Shown: positions 1 through 11,189 of the stretch, one piece after another | Layout of the letters: each line of letters starts with the position of its first letter | Numbering within the stretch: position 1 is the stretch's first letter | Assembly (NCBI GenBank): GCA_030734395.1 | Contig: JAUZTG010000002.1 | Span: 62,001 to 126,000 of the forward strand | DNA length: 64,000 nucleotides | Reading direction: 5' to 3' | From: Sarocladium kiliense | Taxonomy: Eukaryota; Ascomycota; Sordariomycetes; Hypocreales; Sarocladiaceae | Position numbers and translations under genes: made by a program | The notes under the pieces: model-generated | Seen by the model: the letters and a program-made list of their open reading frames with translations, nothing else | Databases searched by the model: none | What the model was told of the DNA's origin: nothing

Positions 1-379
1 ATCACCAGCCATCCGGCGGGAGCCAGTCATGTAGCAATGTCGAGGTGAGGTGAACATAATTGTACCTACTTGCCAAACTTGTGCAACAACCACCTGGCTT
101 GACGAAGACAGATGAAATGGGTTGACCAGCAAGTGCCCCACATGAGACGGCCCAATGGCGTGTAACAGGCTGACGACGCGATCGTGGACAAGAACGCTCC
201 GATTGGCTGGCAACGTCACACCCTGCCTCGTCAATGAGGATTCTAATGCTACCGTCCCCAGGGAGACGCTCTGTCGTTAACCAACCGAGCGATACAGTCG
301 TTGGGGGCCTCATGCACTTCCGTCCTGGATGTATGACAGGAATGTGGCCAGGGATGAAAGTCCAGAAGTGGACCCAGAG

Positions 380-890
380 GCCACGCTGAGTGGAGCGGGA
401 TGTGGACAATGCATCAAACACAATCGGACCGCTTGTGGTCGACATCAGTTGACAGTGCTTCCCCAACAGGAGGGTGGGGCTACCCTTGAAGTGCAACATC
501 CGCGGGGGAGGAAGGGGCGTCAGTCAAGATTCGGCCATCACTGTCTTCGAGAAACCCAAATCATGTCCTCCGTGAGCGACTGCGCCGTGACTTTCCAATA
601 CAGTTCCAGTTCTGAGAGCCCCGCGAGAACCATATTGCGTCAGACCATGAGGAACCAAGAGCAACCTCGTGCGACGTGCAAACATGTGCAACCATGTGCA
701 ACCATGTGCCCGAATTGAGGACCTTGGCTTCGGCCGACTGACAGTGGCCTCCCGCGCTGGACTAAAGTACTACGGCCCTGACTCTTGCCTGGTTGCTTCT
801 GCCAGAAGCTGTGGCGCTTGGATTCATGGAATGCCCACTCTCCGGCTGCACCGCCTTGGGATCCGGCTCAGCTGGCGAGAGCTAGACCCG
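380..890. repeat. Dispersed repeat A/B, copy 1 (inverted partner at 20950-21450)
   Basis: Two sub-blocks recur in inverted order and orientation near 21 kb. Bases about 711-890 match the reverse complement of 20950-21175, including a shared run reading ttcggccgactgacag and another reading tggcgcttggattcatg. Bases about 380-540 match, as reverse complement, 21290-21440, including gggaagcactgtc. By eye the identity is roughly 75-80% over the better stretches. No open frame is convincingly conserved, so I treat it as a non-coding or decayed element. Confidence 0.7.
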
Positions 891-1031
891 ATCATCTGGA
901 GGGTCGATCCCCTTTTACCGCGGCCGGTGATCTTAACCTTGAATGCGCCAAGAGCGAGTTCCGCGGGAGGATAAGTATGCCTCTATCACGGCCTGCGTTG
1001 TGGTCAATGCTATCTTTCCTTCATTGTTCAA

Positions 1032-1941
1032 ATGGAGGACTTTTACCTCGGGCTGTTGCGCACCGCCCTCGGCGCCAGTGTTGTACATTCGATCCTTCGC
1101 TCTTGTTCAATTTTCCACTTTGCGGTGCAAGAACCACGCAACCCCCAGAGATCACCCGCCTTCAGGTATCGTACCACCTTCATGGCCATCAATCTAGGGC
1201 TGGCAACGACTTCGCTCGGTCTAGCCACCTGGGCGTTGGTCCTCACAAGTATCAGTCCAGGGATCCCGTTGCTGGTATCGGGTCTCAACTTGATTTTCAG
1301 CATGTTGGGAGCGGTTCGTGTTCTTCACATCACCTCGAGCCGTGATTGTTCTCGTCGCTGACGTAGCCAGTGCTTTTGGATGACTGGTAGCTGCATGAAG
1401 TGGGCTTTCCACCCTCTTGCAGTGGGAATGGTGCTACTGTCGTCGGTCGCAATCTGTGTGTTGGGACTGTACTCCAGGGGAGAGCCTCAAGGCGATGGCA
1501 GGATTCTGCTGGCCGTGGGCGCCTGCATTTATCGTTTCGGCATGTTGGTCCAATGGCCAATCTCATTGTGGGAAGTGCGAGACATGGTGGTTCCGCGGAC
1601 TCGACCGCGAGGCCATCTGGTTCTCCAGGTCATGTTCACCACTTTGCTGGTGATTGGTTGTGCAGTTGTCGGAGCCAGATCGGATGTCTTGAATGTGGAC
1701 GGAGACGTCGTGCGTGACATGCTGACCGTGAGTTTCCCCTCTTTGCTATCAAGCCCGACTAACATATCAGGTCATTTTGGCCACATGCACATTGCATGAT
1801 ATGATGGCGGAGATATGGCACTTGAGTTACCCATTTGCCAAACAGTGGACTTCTCGCCCGAGGCGTGCTTCGGTGGCATCAGGCAACAAGGGGCTGCTGC
1901 CGCGTGGGGATAATCACTCAGAATACAGCCTACAAGGATGA
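1032..1941 (+). CDS. Multi-span membrane protein, 269 aa (paralogue of 41844-42761)
   Basis: I predict three exons: 1032-1313, 1371-1727 and 1771-1941. The introns are 57 and 43 bp with donors gttcgt and gtgagt and branch-like gctgac and gactaac. The protein has several hydrophobic segments, about residues 2-20, 45-70, 75-95, 105-130, 140-160 and 185-205, and a short polar C-terminus. It matches no family I can name. The splice model is supported by a paralogue 40 kb away that, once spliced at the same two places, gives exactly the same length (269 aa). Shared segments include LLAVGAC, CAVVGAR and the AEIW motif at the start of the last exon. It is probably an integral membrane protein of unknown role. 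Confidence 0.72.
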
Positions 1942-3190
1942 AGAGAGGGTCTACAGGGAATTCCAATACTAATGGCTCGAACTTCCTGCCCATGTCAGCC
2001 CATTGTAGACTGCATACATGTGTGATGCACTCCATGCTCTAGACGGCCGGTGAAGCCGTTCTCGTGAAATGAGCACGCTTCACGCCGTGGAATTACTGGT
2101 CCGTAGTAAGCTCCAGATGCAGTATTGAATGGGAAGACTGCCATGGTACAGACTTGCCGCACAATGGTTCCCGACAGAGAGCACTGAAAGCAAGCCGGAC
2201 TGGGAATAGATTGAGTACGGCAAGGCCGAAGACGCGGTGGGCCGGCCACTCAGGTCATGCGAGCAGCGCCAATAATAGGAGCCTAGAGCATCACTGCGAT
2301 GGTGTGACACGACTTGAGCCGTGGCTCCTTTGGCTCTCAGGGATAGTGCGTGTGGCCAGGACAGGATCTCCCAGGATTCATACCTTGAACTTGGCTCAGC
2401 CCAGCCGGATCTGGCTGAATGCTACGTCGATACAACTTCATATGTAGCTATTGTTGATGCGTGAAATTGCTTGAATAGTGATCTGCAAGTGCCTCAGCAT
2501 GTGCATTGCGAACCTCCCAATGTCTCCAGGTGAACGATATCTCCTTTCGATGACCTCAGGACCCGGACTGCCTGGCAGTACCGGCCCCTGCAACTTGCGG
2601 TGGCCTATCGCTACTCGCATTCGGGATGAGGCCTTGGAGAGCTCGCTATGGGGCAGATGACGCTACCTCCATCGCTGAAGCCATTGGATTGAGATGGGTT
2701 TCATGCCATGGCGCTGGCGACGTAGCAGGCGCAGCAGTACTGACCAGGTACACGCCCGGAATCCTGCTAGGCAAACCGCATTGTGATGCTCTGCGCCAGC
2801 TCGCCTTTACTACTCGGAAGACTTGGTAGAAAGCCATTCGGAGTCGACCATTCCAGGGTCGCTGAGAGTGTTGGAGAGTGTTGGGGACCAAGCGGCCGTG
2901 TAATCGGTGCGGCTGTATCAACCAAGAAAACTCTGATCCTGAACGACCATACAAGGGAGTCACCCTGAATCAGATAGCAGTGGACTACTGTGCGCGCGCT
3001 GAGCCCACTATACGGGAGCTTATTGTATGGTCGATTGGACGCACCGCCCAGATGGGGTGTGGACAACCTTTACGCTTAGCACCATGACACCATTGACCAT
3101 TGCTTCGGGCATCGCACTCGTACGCGGAGCTTCCGCAGAAGCAACGGCATGATACGTGGCCGATGGTGAAAAAGGAATCTCTGATGCCCC
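1942..3190. other. No supported gene
   Basis: Only short competing frames on both strands, none with a clear start, splice signals or recognisable protein. Confidence 0.5.
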
Positions 3191-3394
3191 TCAACTATCA
3201 CGTTCCCTGCCAGGCTTGTTTGCCCCTTTGCCCCTTTCCCTGAAGTGTGGATCAGGGGCGAGATGCTCGAGCTTATAATCCTTCGTTTGCTCTCCGAAGC
3301 TCTGCCACTTCTCCTTCAACTTAGCATTGCTCCTCTTTTCTGTATTGCAACAAAGCCAAAAGCAGTCGCCCCTTCGATATATCTCCAGCGCCAT
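3191..3394 (-). CDS. Small hypothetical protein, 67 aa
   Basis: An ATG-initiated single-exon frame encodes a basic, hydrophilic 67-residue protein with a Cys-rich N-terminal patch (FWLCC near residues 12-16) followed by a Lys/Glu-rich helix-like stretch. Amino-acid composition looks coding, unlike the opposite-strand frame. I recognise no domain. It lies downstream of, and on the same strand as, the gene at 3736-4119 and could instead be a late exon of it, although no clean splice join was found. Confidence 0.4.
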   Translation of the reverse strand: MALEIYRRGDCFWLCCNTEKRSNAKLKEKWQSFGEQTKDYKLEHLAPDPHFRERGKGANKPGRERDS

Positions 3395-3735
3395 TGTTCA
3401 CGACGAAGAATGAGTCGAGGACCGTACGACATTACCGGCGTTGTCAAGCCGAATCAACCAAAGCCTCCTCCACCAAAATAATGAACGCAATGTGTATGGC
3501 AGGTCCGGTTCGCAAATGGTATGCCGTGCTGAAGCAGCTCGCTGATAGACTGACAGTGCCGCCCAGCAATGTTGTGGGACGATCAAAGTGCATGGAGGAG
3601 ACATGAGGTGAATGGCAAGGTGTTGGCGGCGGGATCGGGATGAGTCGAGTCGACTTGCTTCGTAGCTTGGGCAAGAATACAAAGCATAACTGTTCCGAAT
3701 TGGCTTTTTCTTTAAAGAATTGGTATGAACCATGT

Positions 3736-4119
3736 TTATCGCGTGTATTCTCCTCCTCCGCTATCCGTGCAAACCCTAAACCGAAACCTCTTGTCTATCT
3801 GTGTCGCCTCACCTGCCGGCGATTTGGTCTGGCCATAGTGCAAGACAAGCGTAAGCTTACCTTTGCCGGGTGTCAAAAGAACATTTGGATCAGGTAGGGA
3901 TGTCTCTCCAAAAACATGCCCAACCTGTGTATGATAAGCCGATCGAAGTATGCTTTCTTCCCCCTCTAGGCAATCGCATCTAAGAGCTGATCCGAACGAC
4001 AAAGTGGTTTCCTCCTTGGTTCTTTCGCGGTCTTCATGTAGCTGCTCTCTGAAATCAGGGTGTCGGTCGAGCCATTTGTGTCGTGATGTGGCACTCCGCC
4101 GCAGTTCTTCTTGGGTCAT
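3736..4119 (-). CDS. Hypothetical charged protein, 111 or 127 aa
   Basis: The frame starts at a good ATG (4119) with a charged N-terminal half rich in Glu, Arg and Lys. A 48-bp segment beginning gtaagc and ending cggcag lies near the 3' end, around 3850-3870. It is in frame, so the protein would be 127 aa if it is retained and 111 aa if it is spliced out as an intron. The splice signals favour removal, giving a smooth join KGEATQIDK. No domain is recognised. Confidence 0.45.
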   Translation of the reverse strand: MTQEELRRSATSRHKWLDRHPDFREQLHEDRERTKEETTLSFGSALRCDCLEGEESILRSAYHTQVGHVFGETSLPDPNVLLTPGKGKLTLVLHYGQTKSPAGEATQIDKRFRFRVCTDSGGGEYTR

Positions 4120-5300
4120 CGAGCTGTACGAAACCTCTATGCCTGAGGAGTAAAAGTCGATACAAAGTCCGTCACAATGTCGAGAGTCACGCCCGACTCC
4201 GAGTCAATGCAAAGTCATTTACCTTTCAGTCAGTTTAAAAAAAAAGCATCTTGTTCCTTAAGTCGGTAGTGCACTACATTCACAACCATTGGTGGCTTGT
4301 CTCCATGGCCACGACAGGCGGTATAAGAAGCCTGTGGTTGGGGATATAGGACATTCTTTGAGTTTCGATGAATGTTGAGATCTACTTCGTAATCTTAGTG
4401 AGCGCAACTTGTTCCAGAGCACCCATAGTACGTACTGGAGCCGGCGGTGATAGCTTTCATGCTTCAGGACCCAGGGCCACTCCGGATTCACCCTTGACGC
4501 CGTTGATAACTTGTCCTGGCCCGTCCAATCCACAACCAATCCAATACGGCCCGATGGCTTCGTCCGGGGTGTGATCCTGGCGGAATCTCATCCACTACCA
4601 AGCATTGTCTATCTCTGGATACTTAGCCACCGCGGGCTCGTGAGCTCAAGATGTTCCGTTCGTTTCTCTCCACCAATATCAGATTCCGTCTCGATAGACA
4701 CTTGGCATCCTGTGTGAACATTCAGCGAGAAACCTGGGGCGGAGGAGTGGCTACTCATTAGGTCTCCCTTGTAAATTGTTTACGCAGCTCACGTATGAAC
4801 CACCGGGTGGACGGAAGTCCGAATAGGCTTCAGCTCTTTCGGTGTCTGGATCGCTTTCTGACAGTGTTGTCGGACTGATGGACTATGAGGTAGTTGTCAC
4901 TTGCTGCTGGCCCTGAAAGATGCTCCTCGATGTAGATGGATTCAAGGCATCGCCGATGGCACATGCCCTAATGCGAACATGACACACGGTGGTACTCGCC
5001 GCCCCTCAGAGTCGCTGGACATATCAGGAGAGGATATGGAAGGGTGAACCACAACTGGAGGACAGACAGGGCTCCGATCAACGGCATCATCGTCGCAAGA
5101 TGGCCCTTCTCCTGGAAGGACCAATAGAGGCATCTTGAACCTGCCCAGGAGCGCACCTCACGAGGGAAGACAAATGTTTGACTGAGAAGAACGAGGCTAT
5201 GATGGAATCGGACGAGGACTGATCTTCATCAAGCAGAAGGAGGGATGGTCCTCGGATCGGCGACCTGAGATAGCAGGCCCTGTGTTCTGATTGGAGCGAC
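4120..5300. other. No supported gene
   Basis: Short overlapping frames on both strands only. Nothing shows a coherent start, splice pattern or family resemblance. Confidence 0.45.
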
Positions 5301-5591
5301 GTGGCGCGGGTTGGGCTTGCATTCACCCGGCTGGGAAGGTTCCGTCCTGGACTTTCGTAATCCTGGGGCAGATGAGGGCCCAATCTGCCACAGAGACGGG
5401 GAAATGAGCCGGCAACGGGCAAAGGCTCACTGTGGACCAGATCAACACCGGGGCGTTAGGGCCCCGCTTTATGTGTCGGAGTCGGAGGGGTGTTGGCTTA
5501 TCGAAGGGTGTGTATTATGCAGACCCTGCCTTGTGGACGCCATTAGAGTGGAGCACTACTGGATGCTCAGCCGGTCCACTCTCGACGGTAG

Positions 5592-5788
5592 CGGGCGAAT
5601 GCGAACTTGCCCTATTCAGCCAAGATCGCATCCTTTGTTTCCTCCTTCGAGCGCGAGCATCCCAAGGGCGCTTGCACATTACTTCGGCGTGCGCTCAGCG
5701 AGCCACCAGTACGTGATGCAACCCTTGTATGGCGCCTCATCACTTCGACTTTTGACTATTTCTTCGGAAAGCTCGCCTCGGGGACCGG
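5592..5788 (+). CDS. Candidate internal exon of an unrecognised gene
   Basis: This stretch reads as good coding sequence (residues such as PYSAKIASFVSSFEREH) between a possible acceptor (ggtag, ending at 5591) and a strong donor gtgagt at 5789. A frame around 5400-5547 ending at a possible donor (gtggag) would join it in phase. Downstream, frames at 5790-5995 and 5962-6350 also look partly coding, but I could not find one consistent splice model. Full gene limits are therefore unknown. No domain is recognised. Confidence 0.3.
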
Positions 5789-6664
5789 GTGAGTGGCCTG
5801 CATTCTGCAACACCGTTTCTGAGGGTGCGCGGCGAGGCGGCTGGCGCGAAGGTCCTGCAGGAGCCGCCGCATCAGCTACGTGGCCAGGCCGCTGACCAGT
5901 TCGTCTTGGTGGCCGCATCACGACAGCACAGTCTCCCTCTGCTTGAGCAACGGAAGCGAATGTGGTGGGGGCTAATGAAATCGCGGTGTGCTTCGTGACG
6001 ACACATCGCGACAAGGAGATCGGAGGATCAAACGCTGCCACGCGAGGCTATGACCAGTTGCAACGGATGCTGAAAAGACGAGCAAAGGTCCATGAGGAGA
6101 TTGAGGGAAAAGCCGCAGTCAAGACTCGGCAAGGTTGTCATTCCCTGACGTTTCCTGGCGAGTTGCCTGCGCGCAATATAGCTTTTCATCCCTTGCGCTC
6201 GGCACGATTGATCTCGGACGTCATCGTGAGGTTGAGCGTGGCTGTTACTGACACGTCGAGGGGCACTGTGCATGAACAAGGGTTCCCTGACCCGAGATCG
6301 AGATCTCATCGATCCTTGCAAGCAGCCGTCCCAGGGAAGGGTGAGGGATAAACTAGATTATACGCCTAGACCTAGCCTTCTTCCATCTTCTGCAAGAATT
6401 GGCCGCTCAGATGTGTCCCCTGTTCTGATCTTATCTCCGCCGTGCAGCAGATCGCCACAGTTTAAAGAATTATTTAAGTTCCGAAGCCCCCGTCCATGTC
6501 ACTGCGCGACCAGCACGCATTTGCCAGACAACGCTCACATCCACCGCATTCTTATCATTCTTCCGAAAAGGAGGAAGTACTCTGTTGACATCCTCCTCAC
6601 AGTGCTCGGCAGGACTCACTACGAAAAGGAGCCTTTGCTGATCTAGAGCGACAAGCGACAAGCA

Positions 6665-6925
6665 ATGGGACACACGACGAAAACCCAGATGCCGAAACAC
6701 GGACATAATGTTGACGAAATTAAATAACAGCACCCTGAACTTGCCCGGATGGCAATCCAGAAATACTGGGAGCTACGGGGGTCGAGTAAGGCTGAGAGCG
6801 AGTCAAAAGCCAAATTGTTGTCGGACCAAGAGGCGAAGGCGACCTTATGTGGCATTTTGGCGGACATTCCTGATGATCAAAAGCTCAAATATGTGGCCGA
6901 TTTCGAAGCTCAGCACTTGGGCTGA
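6665..6925 (+). pseudogene. 86-codon ORF interrupted by one in-frame TAA
   Basis: From ATG 6665 the frame runs 20 codons, meets TAA at 6725-6727, then stays open for another 65 codons to TGA at 6923-6925 with strongly coding-like sequence (helical, Ala/Lys/Glu-rich, for example LLSDQEAKATLCGILADIP). A later ATG at 6749 would give an intact 58-aa protein. No intron that would remove the stop was found, because the nearest GT..AG span is only about 20 bp. It may be a decaying gene, a stop read-through case, a short gene starting at 6749, or the last exon of a longer gene. Confidence 0.4.
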
Positions 6926-7579
6926 GCTGAGGAATTGAGGGGGGAACTTATCAAATCTGATCGATCTTCATCCAAGGGGTCATACGTGCGGGTGCTCGCC
7001 CTGCATGTGATTATCAACGTCTAGACCTGTGCTGTTTGGGGAGGGGCGGGGTTCGAAAACATCGGTTTCTCGGAATATACAAGTATTTCAAAGGCCGAGG
7101 ACGTGACCGCCTTCTTGAACTCCTGTTTGATGTCGGTACCTTGGAGACCTGGACTACGTGGCTGCACCTCGCATCCACCCTCCCTGCAAGACTGTTCCAT
7201 CTAATGCAGTTTCGGGTTTGCAAATTTGAACTACAAGAATAAATCAGGCACACTGCCAGACACAACTTGCCGCTTACGACTGTCCGCCGCGCAGCCCATA
7301 GTTTTGAGAGGCTCTCAGAGAAAGAGGCGATAACGTACTGAAGTTCCTCGGTCGCTCGGGCGGAATGGGCGTTACCTCGCCATTATGTGCTTCCATGGTT
7401 CAGCCCTTGCAATTCTGCGCTGCAGCTGAGCACCATCGCCCGGGGGTGTGTCGTTCGTGGATGTTCCCAAGATGCAGTGGTGATGTCTGGCTAAGATGGA
7501 TCAGGATAGGTACTCTCCTTGGACTATGCCTGTATAGAGCCTCGGGGTGCGTATCGAATGGCAAACGTGCCTGCCCTCG

Positions 7580-7628
7580 ACCCGCCTCTGCCCGCCCTCT
7601 TGACGCCCTCTTGACGCCCTCTTTGACT
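7580..7628. repeat. Short tandem repeat, about 14-bp unit
   Basis: Three adjacent near-copies of cgccctcttgacgc occur here. No function is evident. Confidence 0.7.
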
Positions 7629-7829
7629 CGGTGTTCACAGGATGAAGGCTTGAAGGTTGCTGATTAGTGAGGCAGCTCTTCTGAGGCCCACACAACCCCT
7701 GTCAATGACATGAAGATCCATCACACCCACTTTTCCATCACGAGAGGGTCGAATGTTCAGCTCTTCCAAGAAGGACACAAGGTCTTTCTGTATGGCGTGA
7801 AAGGCTAGCTAGAACAAGGTTTCAAGCGT

Positions 7830-7910
7830 CACAGTGCCTTCACTTGGCCATGCTGGGTTGCGGCGGCCGACCTTGCATCGTCGTTCAATCCAAGAAGACG
7901 TGGGTGTACC
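7830..7910. repeat. Repeat R1, copy 1
   Basis: About 80 bases resemble 11045-11115 and share cacttggcc and cggcggccgaccttgcat. This copy lies just upstream of the gene at 8094, whereas the second copy has no gene between it and repeat R2. Confidence 0.6.
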
Positions 7911-8093
7911 CCAGTGCACGGCAATGTACAGGGGACAAGTCGCGTGGACATGAACCGAGGTGATCCGAATCTGCAAGCCACTACCTATGTCGTGCAGCAT
8001 CGAGACACCGATCAAAAGCCGCAGCTGTACAAGACATTGCGCGTGCTTTGATCTATCTTGCTTCGCGAAAATCCAACTCTCCCTGAGATTCCT

Positions 8094-9380
8094 ATGTCTT
8101 CAAACACAATGTCGCCTTTTGCCGGTGAAGAGTCCTCCCATGCGGGGATGGACCGCGCGATCCAGGCGCGGTCGCCTGTCCACCAGCGCGCTGCTTTTGT
8201 GATGATAACGGGGCCAGACCAGGGCTCCCTCACGTCCGCGTATGGTTCATGGATGACCGAAGTCTTCAGCATGACTATGAAGCGCGACGATGTTGTTTGG
8301 ACCGGGCAAAGTCTCAGCGTCCAAATTCAGGAAAGTCCGCGCCATGCAGGCTCGATATCACAACAGATTGCAGAAACATTGTCAGCTTTGCGGAACCCCC
8401 CTGAGGACGATTCCATCCTGGAGAGGTGCAGACCCCAAGGGGAGCCAGATGCAGAAGGATTGTTCTTGTGGCTCTTCGGAGTCTCTGCAGGCCATCGAAG
8501 GGGCCAGCAGAGTTGCAGCATAGATGGCTTGCGCGGTTTCTGGGCCAAGATGCTGGAAGAGGGTCGGTTTGCTGTGTTTGTTTGGAGTCCGGACTGGCAG
8601 GAAGCCGAGAGAGTGCTCAACTGCACCTCGATGGCTCCAGCTTCCATCAGATGGCCTTCCATCACACTTCCCGAAGGGTTCAATCATGTCTACACGGATA
8701 CGACTAGACTCTCCAACGAAGTGACGTCTTTCTTCCATGTTGGCAAATGCTCGCCTGAACGCCTCTCAACTTACTGGCTGCTCGAGAATGTGGCGAATGA
8801 TGTGCCCTTTACAGACAGCGATGTGAGCCTGGCTGGGAAGCTCTTTGGCAGTGATGTTTGGGTCCAGGTCCAGGTGCAGAGCAACAAGGAGAGCACGGTT
8901 GCTCTGGACTCGTCGATCGAGCGATATCTCACCGCAATGCAAGGGTATCTCGCCATTCAATCGTGTGGTGACTGGGCTATTCTTCAGGAAAGAGCCGAAT
9001 TGGAGCAGAAGCGTGCAGAGGCTGAGCTCAGGGTTAGAGACTTGAGTTTGTTGTTCTTCACGGCCTCGATGACCGGAGACTTCTCGGAACTTTCATTGTC
9101 GGCGTTCAGATCAATGGCCAGACACGCGTCCGAGACGCCACCGTCCACTTTGAAAGTCCTTTACCACCAGGTCAGTCTTCATGAAGCCCGCGAGTGCTTC
9201 AATAAGTACCTCGGCCCAGGCTCAAAGACGCGATCCCGTCTCTCCATTCACATTTCAAAGGAAGGGTGCGACCAAGGGAAACAGAACAGTGACCTGGAAC
9301 CTGCTGTTCAGTGTGCAGAGCCTTTGGAAGACTCTGGCCACCTGAGGATCCTGCTGAAGCGAGACGAGCAGCGCGCCTAA
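8094..9380 (+). CDS. Hypothetical protein, 428 aa, single exon
   Basis: The frame opens at TTG 8058, but the first in-frame ATG is 8094, which I take as the start. The 428-residue product is mostly hydrophilic with no signal peptide or membrane span. It contains a predicted amphipathic helix rich in Glu/Arg (around residues 300-325, reading RAELEQKRAEAELRVRD) followed by a hydrophobic patch, and a conserved-looking central half with many Trp and Ser residues. I recognise no family. It is flanked by repeats R1 and R2. Codon use looks normal and there are no internal stops. Confidence 0.65.
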   Translation: MSSNTMSPFAGEESSHAGMDRAIQARSPVHQRAAFVMITGPDQGSLTSAYGSWMTEVFSMTMKRDDVVWTGQSLSVQIQESPRHAGSISQQIAETLSALRNPPEDDSILERCRPQGEPDAEGLFLWLFGVSAGHRRGQQSCSIDGLRGFWAKMLEEGRFAVFVWSPDWQEAERVLNCTSMAPASIRWPSITLPEGFNHVYTDTTRLSNEVTSFFHVGKCSPERLSTYWLLENVANDVPFTDSDVSLAGKLFGSDVWVQVQVQSNKESTVALDSSIERYLTAMQGYLAIQSCGDWAILQERAELEQKRAEAELRVRDLSLLFFTASMTGDFSELSLSAFRSMARHASETPPSTLKVLYHQVSLHEARECFNKYLGPGSKTRSRLSIHISKEGCDQGKQNSDLEPAVQCAEPLEDSGHLRILLKRDEQRA

Positions 9381-9559
9381 CTAGTGGAAACTTCATGTTC
9401 CGCAGAAGGGTTGTGCTTGATCTGACCGAGCAGTGGTTCTCCCTTTGTGAACGGGAAACATACGCTGCTGAGGGGGGAAGACAAACCGAGTGGTCCAGCT
9501 CTCGGCGGCAGCTCAAAGCAGGTCAGCGCCACCGTTGTTGCACTGGAATGTAGGTAGCT

Positions 9560-9770
9560 CTGTAGCAACGATTCCGGGAAGATTTTCGGCCGTGACTAGT
9601 TCAACATGGTGGTTCAGCCCGCGTGACATGACCCGTGCCCAGATGCGACTCGTTGCGAAGTAGTCCTCCACAAACTGGGGTGATCGGCTCACTCGAGCAG
9701 AACAACGGACACAATAAGGCGGCGAGTCTTGACCAGGTCAAATAGAATGGCGTACATGCGCGCGCTCGGG
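9560..9770. repeat. Repeat R2, copy 1
   Basis: This shares ttcggccgtgacta, a cgcgtg.cat motif and a terminal ctcggggaag with 11190-11410 in the same order. Similarity is patchy, roughly 60% by eye. Confidence 0.45.
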
Positions 9771-9948
9771 GAAGCTTGGCCCAGGTAGAGCTATTTCGTT
9801 TTCGCCTAGCGTTGATGGCTAGTGAGGGAGGTCAGATGGATTAAAGAGGTTGATGAGAGCCCCTCTCCGTTCTTCCTCAATCATTGCGTCTCGTTTCTCC
9901 CCGCAGAGCTCATGTTTCACGAGTTCAAGGAGTCCTTTGGCCATCATC

Positions 9949-10710
9949 ATGGACAGAGACCGCGCATCTCACTGGGCCATTCTCATGGGCTCGTCCTCCT
10001 CGTCTCAAAGCTTTTCATCAGTTTCCGAGGCAAATTCGTGGTCATCCTCATCTGACAAGACTCCGACTGCCTCCGAAGTGGAGTTGCCAGAACCGGGCCA
10101 GAAAAGGGCCAAAGGGATGAGACCAATGTGGAGATGTGATATCAACTGGGGTGGTCTCGAGGCTTCACGGGTGTTGAGGTATCACACAGTCGACGAGATG
10201 GTCAAAGCCATTCCCCGAGGCTGGACAAAGCGCGAAGAATCCACGAGGCGGCGTGTGGTAGGCTGTAAAGTCAGCAAGTCTGGTCAGCTTTCATTTGACA
10301 CGGTGCCCTCTGATCAGGTCAACCAACACGGCTGCTACGTATCTTGTCTCTATTGGCAAGATCGCCAGCAGTACTTCATCACAACGAGAGATATCATCAA
10401 CATCACGGAATGGCTATTGCTTGAGCCCTGGCTCAGTTACAGTGACGACGACTTGGCTCGTATCAGGTCTTGCCTCAGAACCCTCGGCGCCAAAACATGC
10501 TATGCAAGTAGAGACGGAGAGTTCTACGAATGGGTTCTCACGCTTGCACGGCCTAAGGCCACATTGCGTCGGCCCTTCAGCGTTCTTCCTTGGCATAGCA
10601 TTGGGACAGTTATCCCATATACTCTGGAGTACATCCTTAAAGCTGGGACACCATTCCACGCAGTGCTGAAAGACAAGAAGAGAGGACGAAGTTGTCCGAG
10701 GATCATGTAG
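9949..10710 (+). CDS. DUF7082/Medusa-type domain protein, 253 aa
   Basis: I chose ATG 9949. An upstream in-frame ATG at 9853 would give 285 aa. Residues 15-45 are Ser-rich. From about residue 80 to 235 the order of landmarks matches the domain I remember from the fungal developmental regulator Medusa (MedA) and relatives (DUF7082). These are a GWTKREE segment with paired Arg, a CYVSCLYW motif, a TTRDII segment, a DDLARIRSCLRTL helix, then FSVLPWHSIG and a C-terminal helix. Medusa proteins are much longer, so this would be a small stand-alone version. The assignment rests on recalled pattern, not a search. The protein is likely nuclear, and its function is unknown. Confidence 0.6.
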   Translation: MDRDRASHWAILMGSSSSSQSFSSVSEANSWSSSSDKTPTASEVELPEPGQKRAKGMRPMWRCDINWGGLEASRVLRYHTVDEMVKAIPRGWTKREESTRRRVVGCKVSKSGQLSFDTVPSDQVNQHGCYVSCLYWQDRQQYFITTRDIINITEWLLLEPWLSYSDDDLARIRSCLRTLGAKTCYASRDGEFYEWVLTLARPKATLRRPFSVLPWHSIGTVIPYTLEYILKAGTPFHAVLKDKKRGRSCPRIM

Positions 10711-11044
10711 GGATACAAAAGATGCCAGCCTCTCTAGTAGCAAGTTATTCCTATTGCATCGCTCTTTTCATCCCTCCTTGCAAGCTGTATTTTGCATTCT
10801 AGTGAAGTCAAAGCATATGATAGCTTATGGTAGTCAGAGAGGATGCCAGACAGGTTGCTGGCCTCGCGGCCAAAGGTCAATCCGCTACGCCAGTCCTCTC
10901 AGTATTCTTGGAAGGGTGGTGACACTCTAATTCGTGAAGAAGCACCTCCTCTTGAGCCAACACGACCTCGCCTCTGTCAATCACATGTGGCGCCATCACA
11001 CATACAATGTTCCAAACGATGTTCCTGTCGGTTGGTGACGAGAA

Positions 11045-11115
11045 CTCAGGCGCCACGACTCCTCCACTTGGCCGGCCCCGTGTGACGGCGGCCGACCTTG
11101 CATTGGCGGTCGATG
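11045..11115. repeat. Repeat R1, copy 2
   Basis: Second copy of the block seen at 7830-7910, with about 75% identity over roughly 70 bases by eye. Confidence 0.6.
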
Positions 11116-11189
11116 AAAAGACATTGCGGAGGCAGTCCTTTCGACGGCCTTACCGCACTGGTGTGAAGTTAGTTCCCTAGGCACGGTGC

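Noticed and set aside
2..499. Minus-strand 165-aa frame at the left edge
   Set aside because: It overlaps repeat A/B, has no conserved frame in the second copy and reads like a chance ORF.
5311..5895. 194-aa plus-strand frame
   Set aside because: It crosses three stretches whose best coding frame differs, so the continuous frame is probably not the real protein.
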